44,254 nucleotides of DNA from a virus (IMGVR_UViG_3300018465_000006:1-44254), one strand, 5' to 3'. Numbered from the stretch's first letter, positions 32,599 through 39,568 are shown. Numbers and translations are program-made. The notes: generated from the sequence alone by a model not told the origin.

Positions 32599-32822
32599 TG
32601 CTTAACAACCCACACGGTAAGACATACGACCCCGGACATCAAGCAGATATGGATGCGATGTACGAAGAAGCGTTCCGATGCACTCCTGCCTTTTACGGCA
32701 CCAAGAGAAGCTTTGTTAAGTTCCTTGTCTGGCTTGTATTGTATCTCGCCGGAATATGGCTACTTGCTTCGGTAATCGTGGGCTCTATCGTGATGGTCGG
32801 GATGCTAGGGGGTGGGAGATGA
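32598..32822 (+). CDS. Small membrane protein, 74 aa
   Basis: C-terminal membrane segment (LVWLVLYLAGIWLLASVIVG then IVMVGML). The soluble N-terminus faces the cytoplasm by the positive-inside rule (KRSF). Located in the early operon; role unknown. Confidence 0.5.
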   Translation: MLNNPHGKTYDPGHQADMDAMYEEAFRCTPAFYGTKRSFVKFLVWLVLYLAGIWLLASVIVGSIVMVGMLGGGR

Positions 32823-33082
32823 AAGACGGCGGACCAGCCTTCCCAACCCCATCAGGCCACGCCCGGGTTAAAGACTACCATGCGGGGCACGGGGAGTTCG
32901 AGAAGACCGTTGCTGTTTGCGAATCTGGTATGAGCCTACGCGATTACTTCGCCGGGCAAACGCTTACTGGGATATTGGCTAATGCAGCCGATCCACGGGA
33001 GTGTTATGACGTTTATGCTGACCGGGCATACCAAATGGCAGACGCCATGCTTGCAGCCCGCGAGAAGACGGAGGAAGCATGA
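32819..33082 (+). CDS. Conserved phage protein (SLRDYFAGQ type), 87 aa
   Basis: MKDGGPAFPTPSGHARV at the start, then SGMSLRDYFAGQTLTGILA and YADRAYQMADAMLAAREKTE. These segments are characteristic of a very common small phage protein of unknown function. The ATG overlaps the previous stop (ATGA). Confidence 0.65.
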   Translation: MKDGGPAFPTPSGHARVKDYHAGHGEFEKTVAVCESGMSLRDYFAGQTLTGILANAADPRECYDVYADRAYQMADAMLAAREKTEEA

Positions 33083-33267
33083 TCCCCGCCTATCACTCTT
33101 GGAACGAATCCCGTGAAATCGGGTGCGAGCAGTGCGGAGGACCTTGTATTTGGGATGACGGGGAATTGCAGTGTTTACAGTCCTGCCCTGACCCTGAAGG
33201 ATTTGAAGACGTGAGCTATCTGGCACAGACGCCGGGTTACTCGGATATCGAAGTTGATGCCGCTTGA
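33079..33267 (+). CDS. Cys-rich hypothetical protein, 62 aa
   Basis: Contains GCEQCGGPCIWDDGELQCLQ with four Cys, probably a zinc-binding loop. Acidic tail. ATGA overlap with the previous gene. Function unknown. Confidence 0.5.
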   Translation: MIPAYHSWNESREIGCEQCGGPCIWDDGELQCLQSCPDPEGFEDVSYLAQTPGYSDIEVDAA

Positions 33268-33301
33268 GCATCCATGACCATTTCAAAACAGAGGAACAAA
33301 C

Positions 33302-33931
33302 ATGAGAATCGATCCTAACAACCCACAGAAAATCACTATCGGCCCTGTCCGATTCAGCTACATGCACGTGTTCTCCCCCCGGAAGACGGACACGGGAGAG
33401 TATCAGTACGGCCTTGTCTGCCTGATCCCCAAGGAGCCACACAAGTATCTCGCCAACCCAGAAGCGGAGCTGGAGGGCATTCGAACGGCTATCCGAGCTG
33501 CTGCCCAATCCGATCGATTGAAGGGGGCTAAGAACTGGGCTCAACCACTGAAGGATGGAGACAAGGAACTCAACGGGGACGGCCAGCCGAAGTATCCCGG
33601 CTATTGGTATCTGAGCACCAAGGCTTTCACCCGCGACCGAGAGGGGAACGAGAAGCTTGGCCCGATGGTGAAGGACGGGCAGGGTGTTCCGATCTCCGCC
33701 CATTCCGGCTTTGTGTCAGGCGACTGGGGCAAGGTCATCGTCTACTTCTCGGCCTACGACACATCGGGCAATAAAGGGGTCACGGCCTACCTGAACGCTG
33801 TCCAGTGCCTCTATAAGGACGAGCCCTTTGCCAAGCCAAGTGACGACTTCGAGCCAGTGAACGACGCCCACTCTCCCGAGCCAGTAGGCGTAGGAGCCCC
33901 TGCAAGCGATGAGTACGACCCGTTCAGTTGA
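33302..33931 (+). CDS. ssDNA-binding protein, Enc34/DUF2815 type, 209 aa
   Basis: IGPVRFSYMHVFSPRKTDTG at the start, GLVCLIPKEPHKYLANPEAE, then NPGYW-like PGYWYLSTKAF and GFVSGDWGKVIVYFSAYDTS fit the phage ssDNA-binding family first seen in Enterobacter phage Enc34. The acidic C-terminal tail ending DEYDPFS resembles the tail that recruits partner proteins in SSBs. It would protect single strands during replication or recombination with the nearby exonuclease. Confidence 0.8.
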   Translation: MRIDPNNPQKITIGPVRFSYMHVFSPRKTDTGEYQYGLVCLIPKEPHKYLANPEAELEGIRTAIRAAAQSDRLKGAKNWAQPLKDGDKELNGDGQPKYPGYWYLSTKAFTRDREGNEKLGPMVKDGQGVPISAHSGFVSGDWGKVIVYFSAYDTSGNKGVTAYLNAVQCLYKDEPFAKPSDDFEPVNDAHSPEPVGVGAPASDEYDPFS

Positions 33932-33941
33932 AGGAGAGCAG

Positions 33942-34220
33942 ATGTTCGAAGACAGACCGAAGATACACGTCACGCTCACAAGGAAGGTTTCTGATGGCAA
34001 TTGGGGATCGGCAGAGGTTTCAATGTCGGTTTCCCATATACCATTCGACGCGCCCCCTGAAGAGGTTGATAACTACATCAATCAAGCAGGCTTTGTGGTC
34101 GAGAAGATGAAGGCTCAGCTCCGCCAGAAGGTGGCCGAGATCCGAAAGGAGGGAGATGCGCCGGCCGAGAGAGGTTTGGGATTCGTGGAGCCTCAGCCTA
34201 AGTTCGCGGGGCGGACATGA
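33942..34220 (+). CDS. Hypothetical protein, 92 aa
   Basis: ATG 33942 with GGAGAG upstream was chosen; a longer frame at 33909 overlaps the SSB gene. Beta-rich N-terminus (KIHVTLTRKVSDGNWGSAEV) and a C-terminal helix (FVVEKMKAQLRQKVAEIRK). It lies between SSB and exonuclease, so a role in recombination is plausible. No family recognised. Confidence 0.5.
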   Translation: MFEDRPKIHVTLTRKVSDGNWGSAEVSMSVSHIPFDAPPEEVDNYINQAGFVVEKMKAQLRQKVAEIRKEGDAPAERGLGFVEPQPKFAGRT

Positions 34221-34768
34221 GGTTCATTGCCATTGACTATGAGACCGGGGGGTTATTCCCCCGGTACCATGCCCCGGTCTCGGTCGCCTGTTGGCTGTTC
34301 GACCACGGGCGCGAGGTTTGCAGCTTCGATGCCGATTACCCCTTGCTGGACGATCTGGCTTATACACCCAAGGCGCTATCGGTAAACGGCTATACCTGGG
34401 AGCGACTATCAGCCGCCACCAAATCAGAGACGGAGATCATGGCCGAGATGCTCGCATGGGCACAAAGGTGCGATGCGAGGCACCTGCCAATCGTCGCCCA
34501 TAACGCTGAGTTCGATGAGGGGTTCTACCGGTCCTCCGTGCAGCGAACAAAGATCGACCCCTTACTAGGCGGGTGGATCTGCACGAAGAGACTGGCGAGA
34601 GAGTTTTGTAAAGGGCAGTCTAAGTTCGACCTGAACACGTGCCTCGCACGGTACGGGCTTAAGCGGGAAGACAAAGACCTGCACTACGCCAACGAAGATG
34701 CGGCCCTGTGTGGCCAGGCTTACCTTAGGATCATGGAAGAGGCCCGCGAGCAGATGGTGAACAAATGA
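34217..34768 (+). CDS. DnaQ-like 3'-5' exonuclease (DEDDh), 183 aa
   Basis: Exo I: FIAIDYETGG with D7 and E9. Exo II: PIVAHNAEFDEGF with Asp in AEFD. Exo III: DLHYANEDAALCG with His and Asp. These are the four DEDD residues plus the His of the DEDDh class. It is a free-standing exonuclease of proofreading-domain type. Here it could trim 3' ends for repair or recombination. The ATGA overlap couples it to the preceding gene. Confidence 0.82.
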   Translation: MRFIAIDYETGGLFPRYHAPVSVACWLFDHGREVCSFDADYPLLDDLAYTPKALSVNGYTWERLSAATKSETEIMAEMLAWAQRCDARHLPIVAHNAEFDEGFYRSSVQRTKIDPLLGGWICTKRLAREFCKGQSKFDLNTCLARYGLKREDKDLHYANEDAALCGQAYLRIMEEAREQMVNK

Positions 34769-35052
34769 ACATCCTTACAGCAAAAGAGATAGAGCGCATC
34801 GAGAGGCGTTTTAAGAACCCTGAGTTGATGGGTGAAGAGTTCCCCCGTGCCATCGCAACAATAAGAGAGTACGAGAAAGCCTTACAACAGGCGATTGAGT
34901 TGGGGAGGATTGGTCTTTGTTCAGACCCGTTCCCGGTTACGGTCGAGTCTAGGCCCAATAGTCGATCATGGGATAGAGCGGAAAGGTTCCCAGAACTCGC
35001 TCGATACCTCCGCGCCCTTACTGCACCTACTGAGGAGGCCAAAAATGCGTGA
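34765..35052 (+). CDS. Hypothetical helical protein, 95 aa
   Basis: Helical, charged protein: ILTAKEIERIERRFKNPELM then IREYEKALQQAIELGRIG. The last bases overlap the next small gene. No family recognised. Confidence 0.45.
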   Translation: MNILTAKEIERIERRFKNPELMGEEFPRAIATIREYEKALQQAIELGRIGLCSDPFPVTVESRPNSRSWDRAERFPELARYLRALTAPTEEAKNA

Positions 35053-35152
35053 TTTATACAGAAAGCACTCTGTTATTCAGAAGTTAAAAGGCACAAATAC
35101 AACAGGGCAACACGCGGTAGTCTGCCAGTTTGCGCCTGCGGAGGTCTGCTGA
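35045..35152 (+). CDS. Small basic peptide with dispersed relatives, 35 aa
   Basis: Peptide begins MRDLYRKHSVIQKLKGTNTT and ends CQFAPAEVC. The same DNA blocks, TTTATACAG and the 18-mer at 35127-35144, recur at 20513-20601 in a broken frame, and TTTATACAG recurs at 35643. Stop and next start overlap (TGATG). Function unknown. Confidence 0.4.
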   Translation: MRDLYRKHSVIQKLKGTNTTGQHAVVCQFAPAEVC

Positions 35153-35427
35153 TGACCGTTAGAGAAGCTTTTGCTCTTGCCGGGTATCCGGTGCCAGAGG
35201 GGGCCACTCTCGTCTGGGCATCGTTTGACTGGATCGCGACAGCGAACAATCCTTGGAAAACCTATTGCTTCCTTGAAGACGAGTGGGTACCGGAGACGGA
35301 TATTTGCATGGGTTTCCGGGATATCGACCTCTCCAACCTCCCAGCCAAGAACGCATGGAGCGCCCTGCCGACCTGCGTTCGTAAAGCCATCCCACTTACT
35401 TCTCCTACCTCTGGAGAGAAGGAATGA
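35152..35427 (+). CDS. Hypothetical protein, 91 aa
   Basis: GGAGG lies upstream of ATG 35152. Contains a Trp-rich core (SFDWIATANNPWKTYCFLED). No family recognised. Overlaps the next gene by 4 bases (ATGA). Confidence 0.5.
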   Translation: MTVREAFALAGYPVPEGATLVWASFDWIATANNPWKTYCFLEDEWVPETDICMGFRDIDLSNLPAKNAWSALPTCVRKAIPLTSPTSGEKE

Positions 35428-35642
35428 CCGAAGTAAAGAACCACTCTATCGCAGCAATCTGCCCCACTTGTGAAGGCTGGGTTCATATCTGCGTCCTTGG
35501 CTACGACAAAACGGAGGAGCGCGATGTGCACCGAACGGCGGCGAGGATTGGCGGCACGACGCGGTTTGTAACTCAAGAGGAGATTTCCGCCTTCATAGGC
35601 AAGCAGTGCGCCAGAGATTGTCCACGGAGGGCGAAGGCATGA
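35424..35642 (+). CDS. Cys-containing hypothetical protein, 72 aa
   Basis: ICPTCEGWVHICVLGYDKTE and KQCARDCPRRA give two Cys pairs, a likely zinc site. Small and basic at the end. ATGA-type overlap on both sides. Function unknown. Confidence 0.5.
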   Translation: MTEVKNHSIAAICPTCEGWVHICVLGYDKTEERDVHRTAARIGGTTRFVTQEEISAFIGKQCARDCPRRAKA

Positions 35643-35770
35643 TTTATACAGAACACGCTCTACAACCAAAAACGATACATACCAACAAAGCTAGTTCTCT
35701 CCAAGAGTTGGTTATTAAGAGTGCCGAGGTTTCGGTGAATGCGAGAGATGGGAGGAATGCGAATGGCTGA
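35639..35770 (+). CDS. Hypothetical peptide, 43 aa
   Basis: Starts MIYTEHALQPKTIHTNKASS and ends VNARDGRNANG. Its first bases contain TTTATACAG, as in the 35045 gene but in another frame. It may be a weakly translated linker or a decayed relative. The stop overlaps the next gene start. Confidence 0.3.
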   Translation: MIYTEHALQPKTIHTNKASSLQELVIKSAEVSVNARDGRNANG

Positions 35771-35999
35771 GGAAAGACAAGTTAAGAATTTTGATGATGT
35801 ACTGGTTTGCACGGTTTGCAATAGCGACACAGCCTATTGTGAGTGTCCAAAGGGGGGCGAAACGGGCAACACGCAGAAGTTTGAGGTTTGGTACGAGAAG
35901 AGACACGGCTTGTTACCGAACATGGATGACGAGGTGGTGCGGGAGATATATTTCGCCTTTCTGGGAGGAATGGAATCGGGGAGAAATGCGAATGAGTGA
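35763..35999 (+). CDS. Cys-containing hypothetical protein, 78 aa
   Basis: ATG 35763 with GGAGG eight bases upstream. VCTVCNSDTAYCECPKG has four Cys, a small zinc-knuckle-like loop. The C-terminal half is helical (DDEVVREIYFAFLGGMES). Function unknown. Confidence 0.5.
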   Translation: MAEERQVKNFDDVLVCTVCNSDTAYCECPKGGETGNTQKFEVWYEKRHGLLPNMDDEVVREIYFAFLGGMESGRNANE

Positions 36000-36282
36000 G
36001 TTTAAATGCCCAAGAGGAAACGAGCCATGCAACCAGGTGGGTTGTGGTTGTCGAACCGAGTACCTGAAAGAGAGACTACGCAATTCACCCCCAGGGACAG
36101 CCACAAAGGTTCTGTCTAACTTAGTCGCCTTTGCGCAAGGTGACCCAGAAACACTCAGCGACGAAGAGATTGATTACGAACTCAGAATGGCAGGGATTGA
36201 CCCTGAGGAATTGTCCCGCAGGACTTTAAGCAAAATCGCAGACATCAAGGCAAAAATGGATCGTGGGGAGGGAGCGAATTGA
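35992..36282 (+). CDS. Cys-rich hypothetical protein, 96 aa
   Basis: ATG 35992 (MSEFKCPRGNEPCNQVGCGC) has four Cys close together, followed by an amphipathic helical C-terminal half (EEIDYELRMAGIDPEELSRR). Overlaps both neighbours by a few bases. Function unknown. Confidence 0.5.
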   Translation: MSEFKCPRGNEPCNQVGCGCRTEYLKERLRNSPPGTATKVLSNLVAFAQGDPETLSDEEIDYELRMAGIDPEELSRRTLSKIADIKAKMDRGEGAN

Positions 36283-36497
36283 GAAAGATCATTAGGCGGA
36301 GTGGGGTAAGCCAAAGGCAAGCGGTAAGTGATTATTTTGACCGAGCTACGCGCAAAGAGATCGAGCAGCGACGTGTAGAGTTCCACCGTTTACTAGACGC
36401 AAAAGAGGCTCACGTCTCTGGTTGCATCTGCCACAGGTGCCATCTATCTCGCAATACATGTGACCCTAACGAGGAACCCAATGACCGCCAGCACTAA
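36279..36497 (+). CDS. Basic hypothetical protein with zinc-type Cys pairs, 72 aa
   Basis: TTG start overlapping the previous stop. Basic helix RKIIRRSGVSQRQAVSDYFD, then SGCICHRCHLSRNTC, with two Cys pairs. May bind nucleic acid. Confidence 0.45.
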   Translation: MRKIIRRSGVSQRQAVSDYFDRATRKEIEQRRVEFHRLLDAKEAHVSGCICHRCHLSRNTCDPNEEPNDRQH

Positions 36498-36600
36498 CCA
36501 GCTTGGGATACCACCAAAAGTTCTAGTCCATAGCTACCAGTGTGTAGTTCTACAGAACGCTTGTCTTAAACAAAAGATTTTGGTCGGGGTGAAGTCGTGA
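36481..36600 (+). CDS. Paralog of the 27884-28111 protein, 39 aa
   Basis: ATG 36481 gives MTASTNQLGIPPKVLVHSYQ and on to LQNACLKQKILVGVKS. The first 32 residues share about 18 identities with the protein encoded at 27884-28111 on the other strand, and the DNA also keeps ATGACCGCCAGCA and GCTTGTCTTAAA. It overlaps the end of the preceding gene and ends beside the next start. The gene is too short for standard ORF calling. Function unknown. Confidence 0.5.
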   Translation: MTASTNQLGIPPKVLVHSYQCVVLQNACLKQKILVGVKS

Positions 36601-36806
36601 GGGGGAGAGTGAAGATGCTGTCCGGGCAAAACACGTGTGTCGTCTTCAGCCACGACCAGTTCCCCAGCGGCACCGAGGTCATTGTCCTTGAAGCCCAGAA
36701 GGTGAAGGAGTACGACCAGCGAAACATCAGCCAGGCTGTCTCCGATATTGCTACCGGCAACATACAATGCAAGCGTCTTCGGGTGTACGTGGTGGAGGAG
36801 GAATGA
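36597..36806 (+). CDS. Hypothetical protein, 69 aa
   Basis: GTG start overlapping the previous stop. Contains FSHDQFPSGTEVIVLEAQKV; the segment GTEVIV recurs in the next protein, so the two are likely related by duplication. C-terminal strand CKRLRVYVVEEE. Function unknown. Confidence 0.5.
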   Translation: MRGRVKMLSGQNTCVVFSHDQFPSGTEVIVLEAQKVKEYDQRNISQAVSDIATGNIQCKRLRVYVVEEE

Positions 36807-37102
36807 AAGTGAAAGTTGAGAAGATCGTTGAGTACAGCGTTGAGGGGGAGACGGATTACATTGAAGCCATCCGCACAGACCTACCTGAAGGCACCGAGGT
36901 CATCGTGTTTCAGCCGAAACCGATAGAGACGGCTCCGAAGGACCCCGACCGACTCCTCATGCTCTATGTGGATGGGTACTGGCACCTTGGCGGCTGGGAG
37001 TTAAACGCAGACATGGTGGAGCCAGTTCCCTGCTGGGTTGATGACAGTGGAGACACGATACAGCCCACTCACTGGGCCAATCCTGAGGAACTACGTCTAT
37101 GA
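36803..37102 (+). CDS. DUF551-like phage protein, 99 aa
   Basis: ATG 36803 (MKVKVEKIVEYSVEGE) with GGAGGA upstream. The C-terminal half, IETAPKDPDRLLMLYVDGYW then PTHWANPEEL, is the short DUF551-type motif (I-E-T-A-P-x-D, W, P-T-H-W). It shares GTEVIV with the preceding protein. A 17-codon frame at 37099-37152 overlaps its stop and ends just before the excisionase gene; I treat it as a coupling peptide. Confidence 0.55.
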   Translation: MKVKVEKIVEYSVEGETDYIEAIRTDLPEGTEVIVFQPKPIETAPKDPDRLLMLYVDGYWHLGGWELNADMVEPVPCWVDDSGDTIQPTHWANPEELRL

Positions 37103-37154
37103 TCGACCTCACTCGACCGGAGGAATCGGCGCGGGTGGAGGAGGAAGGTTAAGC

Positions 37155-37340
37155 GTGGAGCCCACGTACACGATCAAAGAAGTCGCCTTGTACTACCGGG
37201 TGGACGAGAGAACCATCCGCCGGCGCATCGCGGGCAAGAAACCCTCATTAGGCCACCTGAAGGCAGACGGCCGGATTCTGTTCAAGCAGAAGCACATTGA
37301 CGACTACGACCGCCGCCATGAGGTGAAGGCAGTAATATAA
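37155..37340 (+). CDS. xis: Excisionase/MerR-type HTH protein, 61 aa
   Basis: GTG 37155 preceded by GGAGGAAGG. TYTIKEVALYYRVDERTIRR then ADGRILFKQKHIDDYDRR is the winged-HTH pattern of small Xis/AlpA-like DNA-binding proteins (Y-T-x-x-E-(V/A)-A, x-V-x-x-x-T-(I/V)-x-x-x-I). It stands five bases before the integrase, the usual place of an excisionase, and would control the direction of recombination. Confidence 0.72.
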   Translation: MEPTYTIKEVALYYRVDERTIRRRIAGKKPSLGHLKADGRILFKQKHIDDYDRRHEVKAVI

Positions 37341-37344
37341 CGCC

Positions 37345-38331
37345 GTGACGGTCTTCAAACTCGCAGACGGGCGATACAGGGCCAAAGAGGGGGCATTTCA
37401 GCGGGAAGGTAAATCCCCGCGAATCGCCAAGGATCGGCTAAACGAAGCCATCAGGGAAGCAGAGCGAAACGCGCCACGCCCAACAATGCTTGTGTCAGCC
37501 TGTGTGGATCTCTACTATCAGCGATGCGAGGACAAGAACCGGGCCGATAAGACCCTCAGGGACTACCGTTATCACCGAGACGCCATAAAGGAGCGCATCG
37601 GGCACATGAAGGTTTGCGACCTAGACGGAGAGATTATCGAGAATGAACTCTTTGCGGGTCTACCAGACAAGGCAAAAGCGCAAATTAACCGCCGAGCCTT
37701 TCTGAGAGCTGCGATCAATAAGGTGATCCGCAAGAAGCATCCAGGCTTTGCGAACCCCGCCGAAGTAGCTGAGCCGGATTCCTATAAAGCCAAAGGTGCT
37801 CGCCCATTAGTGGGATCGGAGTCGGCACGATTCCTCAAAGCGGAAGAAAACCCGTTCAATCTCGCCATGTGGCTTTTGTTGATGGATTCGGGGATACGCC
37901 CAGATGAAGCTTATGGGCTGATGTGGTCGGAGATAACCAGAGAAGACGATGGGTGGTGGCTCTACTTGGACGAGTCGAAGACCGAGGAGGGCAAGAAGCC
38001 CATACCCTTGTCAGACACCTCGGTGGACGCACTGAAAAGGATCGCCAGTCACGCGGTGTACGTCTTCCCCTCTTTCTACTGCAAGAAGATTAAGCCTTAC
38101 AACCCAACCTATTGGTGCAAGCACTTTAAAGCAACGGCAGTTAAGGCAGGGATTGATGTATCTAACGGCGACGTGACCCCATACAGCCTCAGGCACACCT
38201 TCGCGTCCCAGATGTCCCGCAAAGTCACCGATGAGGTTCTCCAGCGTCTTATGCGGCACACTGACATCAGGACCACCAAGCAGTATTACGTCGAGGTCGA
38301 TAAGTCCGACCTAAGAAAAGCCAAGGCATGA
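37345..38331 (+). CDS. int: Tyrosine integrase, 328 aa
   Basis: GTG 37345, with TAATAT six bases upstream and no ribosome binding site. N-terminal arm-binding and SAM-like core (about 45-140), catalytic domain with Arg in DSGIRPDEAYGLMW (R185), Lys near ESKTEEGKKPIP (K212), TPYSLRHTFASQ (R283; the usual His before it is Tyr here), RHTDIRTTKQYY with H305 and nucleophile Y314. It would recombine attP with a host attB. It is followed by an attP-like segment. Confidence 0.85.
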   Translation: MTVFKLADGRYRAKEGAFQREGKSPRIAKDRLNEAIREAERNAPRPTMLVSACVDLYYQRCEDKNRADKTLRDYRYHRDAIKERIGHMKVCDLDGEIIENELFAGLPDKAKAQINRRAFLRAAINKVIRKKHPGFANPAEVAEPDSYKAKGARPLVGSESARFLKAEENPFNLAMWLLLMDSGIRPDEAYGLMWSEITREDDGWWLYLDESKTEEGKKPIPLSDTSVDALKRIASHAVYVFPSFYCKKIKPYNPTYWCKHFKATAVKAGIDVSNGDVTPYSLRHTFASQMSRKVTDEVLQRLMRHTDIRTTKQYYVEVDKSDLRKAKA

Positions 38332-38491
38332 ACCACACCAAAAACCACACCAGCAACGGTGTCATCTCCTGTCATGGTTCTACATACTCTGTCAAGGAGA
38401 ACCAGTAGACGCGAATTTGCCGCCCGTCTGTTTCGTAAACAAGAGTGGTTGGGTTCAAATTTGGGTAAAACACACCACCGACCACACCAAA
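38332..38491. other. attP-like region with arm repeats and core
   Basis: ACCACACCA occurs three times (38332, 38344, 38481), candidate arm-type integrase sites on both sides of a candidate core. The core TGTTTCGTAAACA at 38429-38441 is an inverted repeat (TGTTT-CGT-AAACA) and is identical to 38519-38531, the anticodon arm of the tRNA 90 bases downstream. The following GGTTGGGTTCAAAT resembles a T-loop but cannot pair. No gene is supported in this 160-base stretch. Confidence 0.6.
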
Positions 38492-38566
38492 GCCGGTGTA
38501 GCTCAGCGGTAGAGCAAGTGTTTCGTAAACACTAGGCCAGCGGTTCGAATCCGCTCATCGGCTCCA
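38492..38566 (+). tRNA. tRNA-Thr (CGT)
   Basis: Complete cloverleaf of 75 bases: acceptor GCCGGTG/CATCGGC, D-arm GCTC...GAGC, anticodon arm AGTGT-TTCGTAA-ACACT with anticodon CGT, T-arm AGCGG-TTCGAAT-CCGCT, and an encoded CCA end. All stems pair, with one G-U in the acceptor. It decodes ACG. It lies next to the attP-like region. Confidence 0.93.
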
Positions 38567-38572
38567 ATTCTC

Positions 38573-38905
38573 ATGCGCGAAGACGTTGACCTCTCCGGCT
38601 CCTGCACCATCGTCCTCTACTACGATGAGAAGTTCTACGTCCGGTTGTTAAGGAGAGGGGAGAAGAGAACGTATCTGACCCGTGGAGAGGAAATCCCCAC
38701 CAACGCCCTAGAGGATTTGCTGGAAAAGATAGAGTTCGCCAGTAAGCACAACATGAAATGGAAGTGGGAGTTTGGGGAGAACGTGATCGGACTAGATGGG
38801 TCTTCGGTTATCGCGGGTCTGAAGTCCAACACTCACGCCGAAGGATGGACCGAATCACACAAGCTGTACAGAGCTATTCGGAATCTGCTCGATGTAGTAA
38901 AATAG
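38573..38905 (+). CDS. Hypothetical protein, 110 aa
   Basis: Starts six bases behind the tRNA end and might be read from the same transcript. Basic, beta-strand-rich N-terminus (SCTIVLYYDEKFYVRLLRRG) and helical C-terminus (LEDLLEKIEFASKHNMKWKW). Its last codons are part of a 40-base direct repeat that carries the promoter of the next gene. Function unknown. Confidence 0.5.
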   Translation: MREDVDLSGSCTIVLYYDEKFYVRLLRRGEKRTYLTRGEEIPTNALEDLLEKIEFASKHNMKWKWEFGENVIGLDGSSVIAGLKSNTHAEGWTESHKLYRAIRNLLDVVK

Positions 38906-38906
38906 A
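38867..38906 (+). promoter_or_regulatory. Leaderless promoter, copy 1 of a 40-bp direct repeat
   Basis: Starts TACAGAGCTATTCGGAATCT and contains the -10 box TAAAAT at 38898-38903. GTG 38910 follows after six bases, so the mRNA should start at or next to the start codon. A second copy lies 210 bases downstream. Confidence 0.6.
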
Positions 38907-38909
38907 GCC

Positions 38910-39110
38910 GTGTGTGAATGCCAGTTCGATATAGACCCGAACGATACGGAGGATGATTGGCATCACCGACGGGTCTGCCCGAGTTGCGGACAAGAATGGT
39001 ACGCGCTACACTGCCCGCACGACCTATACCAAAACCCATGCCCTTCATGCGGGGTTAGGCCCGAGCCCGTTCCCTTTACAGAGCTATTCGGAATCTGCTG
39101 GATGCAGTAA
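38910..39110 (+). CDS. Cys-rich hypothetical protein, 66 aa
   Basis: GTG start directly behind a -10 box. Contains HHRRVCPSCGQEWYALHC then NPCPSCGVRP, two CPSCG knuckles with extra Cys and His, so a zinc-ribbon protein. The last codons read through the second copy of the promoter repeat. Plus-strand moron beside the late region. Confidence 0.55.
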   Translation: MCECQFDIDPNDTEDDWHHRRVCPSCGQEWYALHCPHDLYQNPCPSCGVRPEPVPFTELFGICWMQ

Positions 39111-39116
39111 AATAGA
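39077..39116 (+). promoter_or_regulatory. Leaderless promoter, copy 2 of the 40-bp repeat
   Basis: Identical to copy 1 except for two bases, with TAAAAT at 39108-39113. TTG 39119 follows after five bases and ATG 39122 after eight. The duplication is exactly 210 bases apart and each copy serves one small gene. Confidence 0.6.
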
Positions 39117-39118
39117 AG

Positions 39119-39568
39119 TTGATGAAGCCCAGCGCAGAGCAGTTTATGAAGTCCATCAAGGTCAAGCGATTGGCTAAGATGTTCCCGAAGTATGTAGGCC
39201 GCTGGGTGCCCGTTCAGGAAGCCTTGCCGCCCGAAGGGATTGGAGTGCTGGTGGCCAGGAATGACCTCGATGGCCCGATGTTCGCCTACCTCAAATATGC
39301 GGCTGGCGATAAGTGGTCTCCCTGGTTCGTCTGTGCTGGGTATGCTGGACTGAAGGATCGTGGGATGGTGCCATCGGATGGGCTCGTGGCGACCACGCAC
39401 TGGTTTTCTCCGACCCTGGAGGGATTACCGGTGGTGACGAGGGGGCTTCACGCGGAGTTGGGACTTGGAAGCGCCCCAGGGCAGGACTACGCGTGGTATG
39501 ACACCAGCGAGTACACGCGTAAGCATGAAGACGAGGTCACTCGGGAAGAATACAAGCCTGCTTCTTAG
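39119..39568 (+). CDS. DUF551-like hypothetical protein, 149 aa
   Basis: TTG 39119 or ATG 39122. YVGRWVPVQEALPPEGIGVL then VATTHWFSPTLEGLP fits DUF551 (W-I-P-V-x-E-x-L-P near the N-terminus and T-H-W-x-P near the C-terminus), here in a longer version of unknown function. Ends 13 bases from the opposing glycosidase gene. Confidence 0.55.
   Translation: MMKPSAEQFMKSIKVKRLAKMFPKYVGRWVPVQEALPPEGIGVLVARNDLDGPMFAYLKYAAGDKWSPWFVCAGYAGLKDRGMVPSDGLVATTHWFSPTLEGLPVVTRGLHAELGLGSAPGQDYAWYDTSEYTRKHEDEVTREEYKPAS

Noticed and set aside
32936-33703. 255-residue minus-strand open frame
   Set aside because: Antisense to the SSB gene and two early genes; no motif, no promoter.
35791-36282. 163-residue frame starting at 35791
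   Set aside because: The upstream half overlaps another gene in a different frame; ATG 35992 starts a compact Cys-rich protein.
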